Below, one piece after another: positions 24,163 through 31,901 of a DNA stretch of 64,000 bases (the stretch's first letter is position 1; each line of letters begins with the position of its first letter). Origin of the DNA: Pleomorphomonas carboxyditropha (GTDB taxonomy: Bacteria > Pseudomonadota > Alphaproteobacteria > Rhizobiales > Pleomorphomonadaceae); NCBI RefSeq assembly GCF_002770725.1, contig NZ_NQVN01000002.1, forward strand, positions 274,622 to 338,621, given 5' to 3'. The position numbers were made by a program, and so were the translations under genes. The notes beneath the pieces are model-generated. The model had not been told where the DNA came from. It worked only from the letters and a program-made list of their open reading frames with translations, and did not search any database.

Positions 24163-25974
24163 TCAGGCGAGCGCGGCGCCGCCGGCCGGCGGATAGCGCG
24201 GCAATTCGATGTCCACGACCGTTCCCTGTCCGGGCTGCGACGTCAGGTCGATGCGTCCGCCGGACTGGTGGACGAAGCCGTAGACGGTGGCGAGGCCGAG
24301 GCCGTTGCCCTGCGCCGCCTGCTTGGTGGTGAAGAACGGCTCGAAGACGTGATCGAGCACCTCCGGCGTCATGCCCGACCCGTTGTCCTCGACGCGGATG
24401 CGGATCTTGCCGTCGGCCGTCGGACCGGCGGCGAGGCGGATGACGCCTTCGCCGGAAATGGCGTCGCGGGCGTTGAACAGCAGGTTGATCAGGGCGTTTT
24501 CGAGCTGCCCGGCGTCGATGAGCGCCACCAGCGGCCCCGCCCGCTCGCCTTCCTTGACCGTCTCCAGGCGGATCGGCCCGCCGAAGTTGTCGTGCAGCAG
24601 GTCGGCGAGCGCGTCGATGACCGCGTCGACGTCGGTCGGCGCCGGTTCGAGCGAGCGGCGCCGGCCGAAGGTCAGCAACTGCTGGACCATCGACGAGCCG
24701 CTTTCCGTCGCCTCCAGGGCGCGCAAGGCCCGCTGGTTGTTGGGCGATCCGGCGTCCGTCGTCTCCTGGATGAGCTGGACGTTGGCGGAGATCGCCGTCA
24801 GCACGTTGTTGAAGTCGTGGGCGATGCCGCCGGTGAAGCGGCCGATCGCCTCCAGCCGCTCGGCGTGCTGCAACTGCCGCTGCAACTGCTCCCGCTCGGC
24901 GACCTGCGCCTTGAAGACGCCGAAGGCGGCGGCCAGCGCGCCGATCTCGTCGCGGCGGCCGGCCCCGGGCGCCTCGGCCGCGGTGTCGCCGGCCGCCAGG
25001 CGGCGCATGGCGTCGGCGATGCCGGTGAGGTCGGCGATGGCGCCGCGCAGGAAGGCGTTGGCGACGACGAAGGCGGTGGCGAGCACCGCCAGGCCGATGA
25101 CGACGGCGGCGATCTTGCCGATCCTGAGAGCCCGGGCGATCTCCGCCTGCCGGGCGCTGCTGGCATCGGTGAGCAGCCCCGAATAGTCCCGGCTGAGGCG
25201 GGCGATGTCGCGGGCGGCGGCATCGGCCGAGGCGATCAGTCGACGCTGGCGGCTCTCGACGTCGATGACCGCTAGGCGGCGCTCGAACAGCGGCACCAGG
25301 AGCGTCAGCGCCATCGGCCGGCCGTCGTGCCCGAGAAGCTTCAGGAAGGCGGCCTGCTGGCTCTCAACCTCGGCGCTGTCCGAGGAGGCGATCGCCGCGC
25401 TCGCCAGCGACAGGGCGACGGCGATGGTCGGGTGGCTGCCGTCGTCGGCGAGAAGGACGCTCTTGAGAAGCGCCAGATCCTGCGTGGCGGTGCGCATGCC
25501 GGCGTTGGCGTCGATCGCCTCGGCCACGGTGGCGGCGAGATCGGTGACGATGGCGTTCAGCCGGTCGGATGCCTGGACGAGGGCCGGCACGACAGATGGA
25601 GTCGGCTCAGCGGTCGTGAGGGCGGGCAGCGACTGCGTCAGCGTCGAGAACCGCCGCAGCTCGTCCCGCAGCGCCATCTCCGCCTGCGACAGGTCCTCCC
25701 GGTCGCCGATATCGCGGAATCGGCGCGCGGCGAGCGACAGGTTGGACGTGCTTTCGGAAAGCTCCAGCATGCGCCTTGCGTCGGCGATCGACTCGCGCTG
25801 CATCTCCGACAGCAGCCCGTCAAGCCGCTCGAGGCCGATGAGCGCCGCGCCCTCCACCAGCACGATGGCGCCGAGGACGGCCGCCGATGCCAGGAAGAGG
25901 CTCCGGCGCAGCCCGCGGCGGCGCGCAGGCCGTGAAACGGCCGTGAGGGAAGTTGGCTGCGGCGAAACGACCAT
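24163..25974 (-). CDS. Membrane sensor histidine kinase (HAMP-HisKA-HATPase)
   Basis: A 603-residue protein. Membrane helices at ~24-46 and ~287-307 flank a helical periplasmic sensor of about 240 residues, resembling TorS-type sensors. A HAMP linker (308-360), short coiled coil, phospho-acceptor His386 in GRFTGGIAHDFNNVL, and ATPase boxes N (ENALINLLFNARDAI), G1 (VEDNGSGMT), F (FEPFFTTKQ) and G2 (GNGLGLATV) follow. I use the ATG preceded by GGAGATCGCAGGC; an in-frame TTG lies seven codons upstream. It is transcribed toward the ABC importer and divergently from an OmpR-type regulator, probably its partner. The signal sensed is unknown. Confidence 0.85.
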   Translation of the reverse strand: MVVSPQPTSLTAVSRPARRRGLRRSLFLASAAVLGAIVLVEGAALIGLERLDGLLSEMQRESIADARRMLELSESTSNLSLAARRFRDIGDREDLSQAEMALRDELRRFSTLTQSLPALTTAEPTPSVVPALVQASDRLNAIVTDLAATVAEAIDANAGMRTATQDLALLKSVLLADDGSHPTIAVALSLASAAIASSDSAEVESQQAAFLKLLGHDGRPMALTLLVPLFERRLAVIDVESRQRRLIASADAAARDIARLSRDYSGLLTDASSARQAEIARALRIGKIAAVVIGLAVLATAFVVANAFLRGAIADLTGIADAMRRLAAGDTAAEAPGAGRRDEIGALAAAFGVFKAQVAEREQLQRQLQHAERLEAIGRFTGGIAHDFNNVLTAISANVQLIQETTDAGSPNNQRALRALEATESGSSMVQQLLTFGRRRSLEPAPTDVDAVIDALADLLHDNFGGPIRLETVKEGERAGPLVALIDAGQLENALINLLFNARDAISGEGVIRLAAGPTADGKIRIRVEDNGSGMTPEVLDHVFEPFFTTKQAAQGNGLGLATVYGFVHQSGGRIDLTSQPGQGTVVDIELPRYPPAGGAALA

Positions 25975-26458
25975 GCCTGCGATCTCCTGCGTCAACGTCC
26001 TGCCGACAATGATTGCTGGACACTATTGCTATGCCAGCAAAGCAATCCCAACACGGCATTCGGTGGACGGCAAAGGCGGACTATCGCGCCGTGGCGCGCC
26101 GGCCCGCCGGCAGGGGGATCGAAAGGGTCTCGGTCGCAGGCTGCGGCATGCCTCGGACGGGCAGGGCGGGCCTCTGGCTGGGGGCTGTCATGGTCACTCC
26201 TCCGTCGCCTGCGGTCCGGGCAGACCGGCCGACTGGAGATGCGAGCATCCCCGGTCCTCTCCTCCGCAGATAACGCCATGAGAGTTGTCGGGGCATGTGA
26301 ACGCAGTATTTCGCGATCGGCGGCGCGTTTGTAATACTGTTCACGATCCGCCATCGGGACGATCTGCTGCACCGAAAATCCACTTGAAGCCCTTGACCCC
26401 GCATGAAACCTTGGCCGGATTGGCAACGGACGCGGAAGACGTCCGGGAGGTGGGGCCG
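25975..26458. other. Divergent control region between histidine kinase and response regulator
   Basis: No gene is supported in these 484 bases. They separate a minus-strand kinase from a plus-strand regulator, so both promoters should lie here. The only strong structure is the imperfect palindrome at 26297-26344, listed separately. Confidence 0.4.
26297..26344. promoter_or_regulatory. Imperfect 12-bp palindrome, candidate operator
   Basis: GTGAAC-GC-AGTATT (26297-26310) and AATACT-GTTCAC (26333-26344) are inverted copies apart from a 2-base insertion in the left arm, with a 22-base centre. It lies about 115 bases before the response-regulator gene in AT-richer sequence and may bind that regulator. 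Confidence 0.4.
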
Positions 26459-27211
26459 ATGCCGGATACCAAGGCGCGCGACGGGGCGCGGAGGCTGCGC
26501 GTCGCGGTCGTCGACGACGACCGGGCGGTCCGCGACGTCGTCTGCGATACCCTGGAAAGCGAAGGCATCGAGGCGGTCGCCTGCGCCTGCGCCGCCGATC
26601 TCTTCGCGGCCGTGGCGCGGCCCGAAGGGCTCGACATGATCATCCTCGACCTGCAACTGCCCGACGGCGACGGCTTTGGCATCGCCGCCGGCATCAGGGC
26701 GACCAACCCGGTGCCGATCATCATGCTGACGGGGCGCGGCGGCGATCTCGACCGCATCATGGGGCTGGAGATCGGTGCCGACGACTACGTGGTCAAACCC
26801 TTCAATGCCCGGGAGCTGCTGGCGCGCGTCAAGGCGGTGCGCCGCCGCATGACCAACGATTTCGACGCCGCCCGGCCCATTCGCAACGGCTATCGTTTCC
26901 TCGGTTACGTCATGGACGTCGACCGGCGTCGCCTGACGGCGCCGAGCGGCGCGCCGGTGGCGCTGACGGTGGCCGAATTCGATCTCCTGCATGCCCTGGT
27001 GCAGCGCCACGGCCGGGTGCTGTCGCGCGACCAACTCCTCGAGATCACCCACCGGGCGGCCGACGACATCTTCGACCGGACGATCGACGTGCTGATCCTC
27101 CGCCTGCGCCGCAAGATAGAACCCAACCCGACCAGCCCGCGCTTCATCAAGACGGAACGCGGCCACGGCTACGTGTTCGACGTCAAGGTGGACGAGATCG
27201 GCGGCCGCTAG
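26459..27211 (+). CDS. OmpR-family DNA-binding response regulator
   Basis: A 250-residue two-domain regulator. The receiver domain has the acidic pocket VVDDDR (Asp19-21), phospho-acceptor Asp64 (IILDLQLPDG), Thr91 (IIMLTGRG) and Lys113 (DDYVVKPFN). A winged helix follows (~150-240: LTVAEFDLLHALVQRHGRVLSRDQLL, FDRTIDVLILRLRRKIE, FIKTERGHGYVF). The ATG is preceded by GGGAGGTGGGGCCG. It is divergent from the histidine kinase, from which it probably receives phosphate. Targets may include the ABC importer operon beyond the kinase. Confidence 0.92.
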   Translation: MPDTKARDGARRLRVAVVDDDRAVRDVVCDTLESEGIEAVACACAADLFAAVARPEGLDMIILDLQLPDGDGFGIAAGIRATNPVPIIMLTGRGGDLDRIMGLEIGADDYVVKPFNARELLARVKAVRRRMTNDFDAARPIRNGYRFLGYVMDVDRRRLTAPSGAPVALTVAEFDLLHALVQRHGRVLSRDQLLEITHRAADDIFDRTIDVLILRLRRKIEPNPTSPRFIKTERGHGYVFDVKVDEIGGR

Positions 27212-27258
27212 AGCATCGGACCGGAAAGTGGACTCCGGCTTTCGGAAAATCCGACGCG
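27212..27258. repeat. Hyphomicrobiales-type intergenic palindromic repeat
   Basis: GCATCGGA near 27213 and TCCGACGC at 27250 are near-inverted arms, enclosing CCGGAAAG and CTTTCGG. The block begins with the pattern GAGCATCGGACC, which I recognise as a dispersed intergenic palindrome of rhizobia and relatives. It follows the response-regulator stop directly and may act as a transcript end. I see only one copy in this window. Confidence 0.5.
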
Positions 27259-27335
27259 ACAACAAGAAACTTTGCGTCCGTTAGGACGCACGACGATCTA
27301 GAATATTTTCTCCGGATCATCCCCAGCCAGAGGCA

Positions 27336-28229
27336 TCAGCCGCGATAGCGCAACGCGTCGATCAGCACGGCGAGGGCGGGCGGATGTTGCCGCCGGCTCG
27401 GATAGTAGAGATGATAGCCCTCGAAGGTCTTGCGCCAGTCGGCCAGCACTTCGACCAGCTCTCCGCCGGCGATGGAACCGGTCACGAAATCGAGCGGCAG
27501 GTAGGCGAGGCCGAAGCCGGCGAGGCAGGCCTGGCGCACCTGAATGACGCTGGTGAACACGAGCCTGCCTTCCGTCGTGACGCGCAGGTCTTTTCCGCCC
27601 TTGCTGAACGTCCAGGCGAAGAACTCGCCGTGGGTGGGAAGGCGCAGGTTGATGCACGCGTGATCGGACAGGTCCTGCGGTCGTTTCGGCGGTTTCCGCG
27701 CCTGAAAGCAGGACGGCGCGCCCACGACGACCATCGGGATGTCCGGCCCGATGCGGAGCGCGATCATATCCTTCGACACCAGCTTGCCGCGACGGACGCC
27801 GGCATCGAAGCGCTCGCGGACGACATCGGTGCGGCCGTAGTCCGTCACCAGTTCGATGTTGATCTCCGGATAGAGCGCCAGAAACCGCTCCAGGGTCGGC
27901 CACAGCAGGCTGAGGATGGCATATTCGTCGGCCGACAGACGGATCGTGCCGGACGGCCGCTCACGCAGCGCGCCGAGCCGGGCGAAGCCGCGGTCGATCT
28001 GCTCCAAAGCGGGCGCCACCTCCGATAGCAGTCTTTCGCCCGCCTCCGTCGGCGACACGTTTCGGGTGGTGCGGTTGAGAAGACGCAGCCCCACCCGCTC
28101 CTCGAGGTTCCGCACGGTCTGGCTGAGCGCCGACTGGGAGACGCCCAGCCGCGCCGCCGCACGCGTGAAGCTGCCTTCCGCCGCGACGACGACGAAGGCG
28201 TTCAGATCCCGGAGATTCTCGTTCGACAT
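27336..28229 (-). CDS. LysR-family transcriptional regulator
   Basis: A 297-residue LysR regulator. The N-terminal helix-turn-helix reads LNAFVVVAAEGSFTRAAARLGVSQSALSQTVRNLEERVG, followed by LLNRTTRNVSPTEAGE and a periplasmic-binding-protein-like effector domain (~90-297, with VRRGKLVSKDMIALRIGPDIPMV). It belongs to the CrgA/AaeR-like subgroup that often controls a divergent oxidoreductase or hydrolase gene. The gene is divergent from the alpha/beta hydrolase; a T-N11-A box lies directly upstream. Confidence 0.92.
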   Translation of the reverse strand: MSNENLRDLNAFVVVAAEGSFTRAAARLGVSQSALSQTVRNLEERVGLRLLNRTTRNVSPTEAGERLLSEVAPALEQIDRGFARLGALRERPSGTIRLSADEYAILSLLWPTLERFLALYPEINIELVTDYGRTDVVRERFDAGVRRGKLVSKDMIALRIGPDIPMVVVGAPSCFQARKPPKRPQDLSDHACINLRLPTHGEFFAWTFSKGGKDLRVTTEGRLVFTSVIQVRQACLAGFGLAYLPLDFVTGSIAGGELVEVLADWRKTFEGYHLYYPSRRQHPPALAVLIDALRYRG

Positions 28230-28231
28230 TC

Positions 28232-28246
28232 ATAAGCCCAGCTAAT
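28232..28246. promoter_or_regulatory. LysR-type T-N11-A box
   Basis: ATAAGC-CCA-GCTAAT is a near-perfect inverted repeat with the T-N11-A spacing of LysR boxes. It lies 3 bases from the regulator start and about 83 bases from the hydrolase start, a suitable place for autoregulation and divergent control. Confidence 0.55.
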
Positions 28247-28328
28247 CATGGCATCCCGATTGAACTGTCTAAACGAAAACCGGAGCGAGCGATATCTTCA
28301 GGTCGATCCAATGGAAAGGAGACCGAAC

Positions 28329-29252
28329 ATGAAATCCGTGACCTTCAAGAACAAGACCTGGGACGTGGCCGCCGATCTCCACCTGCCCGGCGGCTTCGAC
28401 GAGGCGAAGAAATATCCGGCCATCGTCGTGGCCCACCCGATCAGCTCCTGCAAGGAGCAGACGGCGGCGATCTACGCCGCGAAACTGGCCGAACTCAGCT
28501 ATGTCTGCCTGGCCTTCGACGCCTCGACGCAAGGTGCGAGCGGCGGTCCCGGCCGATACCTGGAAGACCCGGCGACCCGCGTCGAGGATTTCCGCTGCGC
28601 CGCCGACTACCTCGTGACGCTGCCCTATATCGACGAAAACCGCATCGGCGTGCTCGGCATCTGCGGCGGTGGCGGCTACGCGGTGAACGCGGCGATGACG
28701 GAGCGCCGCTTCAAGGCGGTCGGCACCATCGTCGGGGCCAACTACGGCCGGCTGTGCCGCGAGGGCGACCTGACACCCGACGCGGCGATCAAGGCGCTCG
28801 AAGCCATCAGCGCGCAGCGCACGGCCGAGGCCCGCGGCGCGGAGACCGCGATCACCACCTATATCCCGCAGTCCAGGGCGCAGCTCGAATCCTACGGCAT
28901 CGAGGATGTCGACGTGGTCGAGGCGGTGGACTACTACACCACGCCGCGCGGACAGCGGCCCGGCTCGCCCAACAAGCTGAACGTCGTCAGCACCGGCGCG
29001 GCCTTCGCCTGGGACGCCTATCACCTGGCGGACAAGCTGCTCACCCAGCCTTTGCAGATCATCGTGGGCGGCGGCCGGACAGGCGCCTTCGGCTCCTACC
29101 GCGACGGCTTCGAGCTGTTCAACAAGGCCCGATCCGAGAAAAAGAGCATCCTCGTCGTTCCCGGCGCCACGCACTACGACCTCTACGACAAGCCCGATTG
29201 CGTTGACCAGGCCGTCGCAAAGCTCGAGGCGTTCTACGGCGAGACTCTCTGA
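28329..29252 (+). CDS. Alpha/beta hydrolase of the dienelactone-hydrolase type
   Basis: A 307-residue cytosolic hydrolase. HPISSCKEQTAAIYAAKLAE provides the oxyanion region, and GICGGGGYAVNAA is a nucleophile elbow with cysteine rather than serine, as in dienelactone hydrolases. VPGATHYDLYD carries the catalytic His. AAAGGAGACCGAAC precedes the ATG. It is divergent from a LysR regulator that probably controls it. The substrate cannot be read from the sequence. Confidence 0.78.
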   Translation: MKSVTFKNKTWDVAADLHLPGGFDEAKKYPAIVVAHPISSCKEQTAAIYAAKLAELSYVCLAFDASTQGASGGPGRYLEDPATRVEDFRCAADYLVTLPYIDENRIGVLGICGGGGYAVNAAMTERRFKAVGTIVGANYGRLCREGDLTPDAAIKALEAISAQRTAEARGAETAITTYIPQSRAQLESYGIEDVDVVEAVDYYTTPRGQRPGSPNKLNVVSTGAAFAWDAYHLADKLLTQPLQIIVGGGRTGAFGSYRDGFELFNKARSEKKSILVVPGATHYDLYDKPDCVDQAVAKLEAFYGETL

Positions 29253-29274
29253 GCCAAGGCGTGATGTCGACGAG

Positions 29275-29319
29275 GCCGCTATAGGCACAAGGACCAAGCG
29301 TCCTGGTGCCTATAGCGGC
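29275..29319. terminator. Large perfect hairpin between convergent genes
   Basis: GCCGCTATAGGCAC (29275-29288) and GTGCCTATAGCGGC (29306-29319) are perfect 14-bp inverted repeats, with a second inner stem AGGAC/GTCCT. It fills the space between the hydrolase stop and the NifA-like gene stop, so it should act as a bidirectional terminator. No T-run is present on either side. Confidence 0.6.
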
Positions 29320-29324
29320 AGCCC

Positions 29325-30530
29325 TTACCACTTTCTGAGAACAATGCCGTATTTGCGGATGGCATAGCCGATCTGTCGCGCCGACAGGCCAAGTAGCCGG
29401 GCTGCCTTTGCCTGCGACCAGCCGGCCGTGGCCAACGCTTCGAGAAGCTCGTCCCGTCCGACGCGAAGCGCAACCTCGGCGGAGGCGTTGTCGGGGCGGT
29501 CGCCGGCGATGATCATTGCCGGGGCGGCAGGCGGGACGGCCGGAGAGGCTCCGGGCGACGGACGGCAGCCTTGCCGGCAGGAGAAGCTCGTCGCCGAGAC
29601 GACCGGCCCGTCGGCCATGACGGCTGCCCGTTTCACGCAATTCTCCAGCTCACGGATGTTGCCGGGAAAATCGCAGGTGAGGAGCAGGTCGATGGCGTCC
29701 TTGCCCAGGGTGTGCCGGCCGCCGTTCGCCCGGTCGAAATCGTCGAGGATGCGGCGGGCGAGCTCCGGGATGTCCTGGCGGCGGTCGCGCAGCGGCGGCA
29801 GCGTGAGCGGCACCACGGAAAGCCGATAGAAGAGATCGGCGCGGAAGGCGCCGGCGGCGATCGCCGCCGTGAGGTCGCGGTTGGTGGCGGCGACGATGCG
29901 GACATCGGCGCGCAGCGTGCGGGTTCCGCCCACCCGCTCGAACTCGCCGTCCTGGAGCACGCGCAACAGCTTCACCTGGAAGGCCGGCGAGGTGTCGCCG
30001 ATCTCGTCGAGAAACAGCGTACCGCCGGCCGCCAGCTCGAAGCGGCCCTTGCGCTCGGCCGAGGCGCCGGTGAAGGCGCCGCGCTCGTGGCCGAACAGCT
30101 CGCTCTCGATCAGCGCCTCCGGCAGGGCGGCGCAGTTGACCTTGACGAGCGGGCCGCAGCGGCCGGACTGCCGATGCACCATTTCGGCGAACAGCCCCTT
30201 GCCGGTGCCGCTCTCGCCGAGGATCAGCACGGGCAGGTCGGTCGGCGCGACGCGACGGACGGTGTCCGTCGCCGTCCGCATGGCCGGATGGTTGCCGACA
30301 ACGCAGCGCGGCCGGTCGCGGCCGCCGCAAACGGCGCCCCTCCTGCCCGCCGGTCCCGCGCCGTGCGCGGCCAGGAGCCGCTTCAGTTCCGCCACGGCGT
30401 CGGCCGGCGGGTTGCGGTCGACGATGCCGGCGATCCGGGCGATGAGCCGCTCTCCGTCGCCGCCTCCGGCCTGGTGGCGGCGTTCGGCGACGGGCAGCGG
30501 ACGGTCGAGGATGGGGGCGAGGTCGGTCAC
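29325..30530 (-). CDS. NifA-like sigma-54 activator lacking the GAF domain
   Basis: A 401-residue enhancer-binding protein. After an N-terminal stretch of ~80 residues with no GAF domain comes the AAA+ domain (Walker A GESGTGKG at 105-112; sigma-54 contact loop GAFTGA at 151-156; Walker B GGTLFLDEIGD). The C-terminal helix-turn-helix AKAARLLGLSARQIGYAIRK (residues 374-393) closely resembles NifA. Cys286, Cys298, Cys318 and Cys322 reproduce the oxygen-sensitivity pattern of alphaproteobacterial NifA, C-x11-C-x19-C-x4-C, except that the last spacing is x3. It starts with GTG 4 bases after draT, so it is last in the anf operon. It may feed back on anf or nif promoters. Confidence 0.85.
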   Translation of the reverse strand: MTDLAPILDRPLPVAERRHQAGGGDGERLIARIAGIVDRNPPADAVAELKRLLAAHGAGPAGRRGAVCGGRDRPRCVVGNHPAMRTATDTVRRVAPTDLPVLILGESGTGKGLFAEMVHRQSGRCGPLVKVNCAALPEALIESELFGHERGAFTGASAERKGRFELAAGGTLFLDEIGDTSPAFQVKLLRVLQDGEFERVGGTRTLRADVRIVAATNRDLTAAIAAGAFRADLFYRLSVVPLTLPPLRDRRQDIPELARRILDDFDRANGGRHTLGKDAIDLLLTCDFPGNIRELENCVKRAAVMADGPVVSATSFSCRQGCRPSPGASPAVPPAAPAMIIAGDRPDNASAEVALRVGRDELLEALATAGWSQAKAARLLGLSARQIGYAIRKYGIVLRKW

Positions 30531-30534
30531 GGCA

Positions 30535-31350
30535 TCAATCCCTTTCGACGGAAACGCGATAGTCGCCGCCGATCACCCAGAATTCCCGCTCCGAGCGCAG
30601 CGGGAAAAAGGCGAGCAGCGTGTTGGCGAACAGGATCTTGGGGAGCGGAACGTCCACCGTCAGGATGGTGTGGCCGAAGCAGTCGGCCACCCAGCGATCG
30701 GTGGTGAAGGAGGAGAGGCTGTTGAGCCGCAGGATGAAGTGGCGGCGATCGAAGCGCCTGACGACGTGGTGCTCGTGGAAGCCGTCGACGCCGCGATAGA
30801 GGCGGACGTGGCTTTCCTCGGGGTAGACGAGGTTGGCGAGCACCCACTGGACATATTCGTAGAGCAGGTCGAGCTGGGAGAAGATCGAGTTGGTATGGAA
30901 GCCGCTGGCCATGCGCTCCTCGACATAGCCGAGGAAGGCGATATCGCCGACCGTGCCGATCGGCTGGCGATGGAAGCCCGGAAGCAGGCCGAAACGGCTC
31001 TCCACCCAGCCCTTCAGCACGGCGGCCTCCGGGCTGGAGCTGTCGTAGCCCCAGCCGATCAGGAGGCGCAGGAAGGACGAACGGAACGGCCGGCGGATGC
31101 CGGCGCCTCCGTCGTCGCTCCGCTGGGCGAAATCGAGGCCGTAGACCGCCACCATGTATTTCAGGAAGGCGTCGGAGGCGTCGGCCAGGTCCTCGGCCTT
31201 TGCCAACATCTCGAACAGCGGATCGTTCATCTCGCGCACACCGGAGATATGCAGGGGCGCCGGCTCGTCGTTGAAGCCCACCGAGGCGATCAGCCCGGTC
31301 GGCAACCCCACGAGATTGGTGCCGTATGGCAGGCTCGCCGGCGGCGGCAT
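30535..31350 (-). CDS. draT: Dinitrogenase-reductase ADP-ribosyltransferase DraT
   Basis: A 271-residue protein of DraT length and sequence. Recognisable segments are LPYGTNLVGLPTGLIASVGFNDEPAPLHISGVREMND near the start, SFLRLLIGWGYDSSSPEA, and HVRLYRGVDGFHEHHVVRRFDRRHFILRLNSLSSFT in the catalytic half. It switches off nitrogenase by ADP-ribosylating the iron protein with NAD after ammonium or energy shifts. The acceptor Arg101 is present in the AnfH encoded upstream. Here it lies inside the anf operon, one base after the preceding gene, and no draG follows. Confidence 0.9.
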   Translation of the reverse strand: MPPPASLPYGTNLVGLPTGLIASVGFNDEPAPLHISGVREMNDPLFEMLAKAEDLADASDAFLKYMVAVYGLDFAQRSDDGGAGIRRPFRSSFLRLLIGWGYDSSSPEAAVLKGWVESRFGLLPGFHRQPIGTVGDIAFLGYVEERMASGFHTNSIFSQLDLLYEYVQWVLANLVYPEESHVRLYRGVDGFHEHHVVRRFDRRHFILRLNSLSSFTTDRWVADCFGHTILTVDVPLPKILFANTLLAFFPLRSEREFWVIGGDYRVSVERD

Positions 31351-31351
31351 G

Positions 31352-31891
31352 TCAGCAGGCGCAGCCGCCGGACGCGGCGGCGGCGATGGCCGGGAAGGCG
31401 ATGCGCGGCACCGGCACCGTCGCGGGGCGGGCGGACAGGGTTTCCAGCGTCGCAAGGCTGGCGGCCGGCAGGCCGAAATGCCGCATCCCGGCCGCCATGT
31501 AGGCGATATATTCGACGCTTGGCGGCGCCGGCGTTCGGCTGTCGTCGAGCTTGTAGAGGACGACGTCGAGCGGGCCGCCCGATGTCTCCACCCTGGTCGG
31601 ATAATGGAAATGGCTGCCGGTGCCGTTGAGGCGGACGCCGCGCACCTTGTCGAAAAAATCGGCTTCGCGCGTCGACAGCGCGACGACGATGCCGTGCACC
31701 GACGCGCCTTTCTCGGCCAGCACCGTCTCCTCGCCGCCGTCCCACAGGTCGTTGTGGCCGAAGAAGGCGAGGCGATGGTCGCGCAACACGCCGACCGCCT
31801 TCACCTCGCCGCCGGGGCAGCAGGCGGCAAGGCGCTCGGGGTGGAGATCGGCGCCGTAGAGGAATTGCAGAACGGGGCGGTCGATGGCCAT
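31352..31891 (-). CDS. Gamma-glutamylcyclotransferase-fold protein of the anf operon
   Basis: A 179-residue protein with the N-terminal LYGADL (residues 11-16), which matches the YGSNL loop of the AIG2/gamma-glutamylcyclotransferase fold. Where the family has its catalytic Glu in LDxxEG, this protein reads FDKVRGV with Arg84, so classical cyclotransferase activity is doubtful. It carries a Cys-Cys pair (24-25) and ends ASGGCAC. It lies 10 bases after anfO and one base before draT, so a role in Fe-nitrogenase assembly, protection or control is likely from context. It does not look like the short AnfR known from Azotobacter. Confidence 0.6.
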   Translation of the reverse strand: MAIDRPVLQFLYGADLHPERLAACCPGGEVKAVGVLRDHRLAFFGHNDLWDGGEETVLAEKGASVHGIVVALSTREADFFDKVRGVRLNGTGSHFHYPTRVETSGGPLDVVLYKLDDSRTPAPPSVEYIAYMAAGMRHFGLPAASLATLETLSARPATVPVPRIAFPAIAAAASGGCAC

Positions 31892-31901
31892 GAGTGCCTC
31901 C

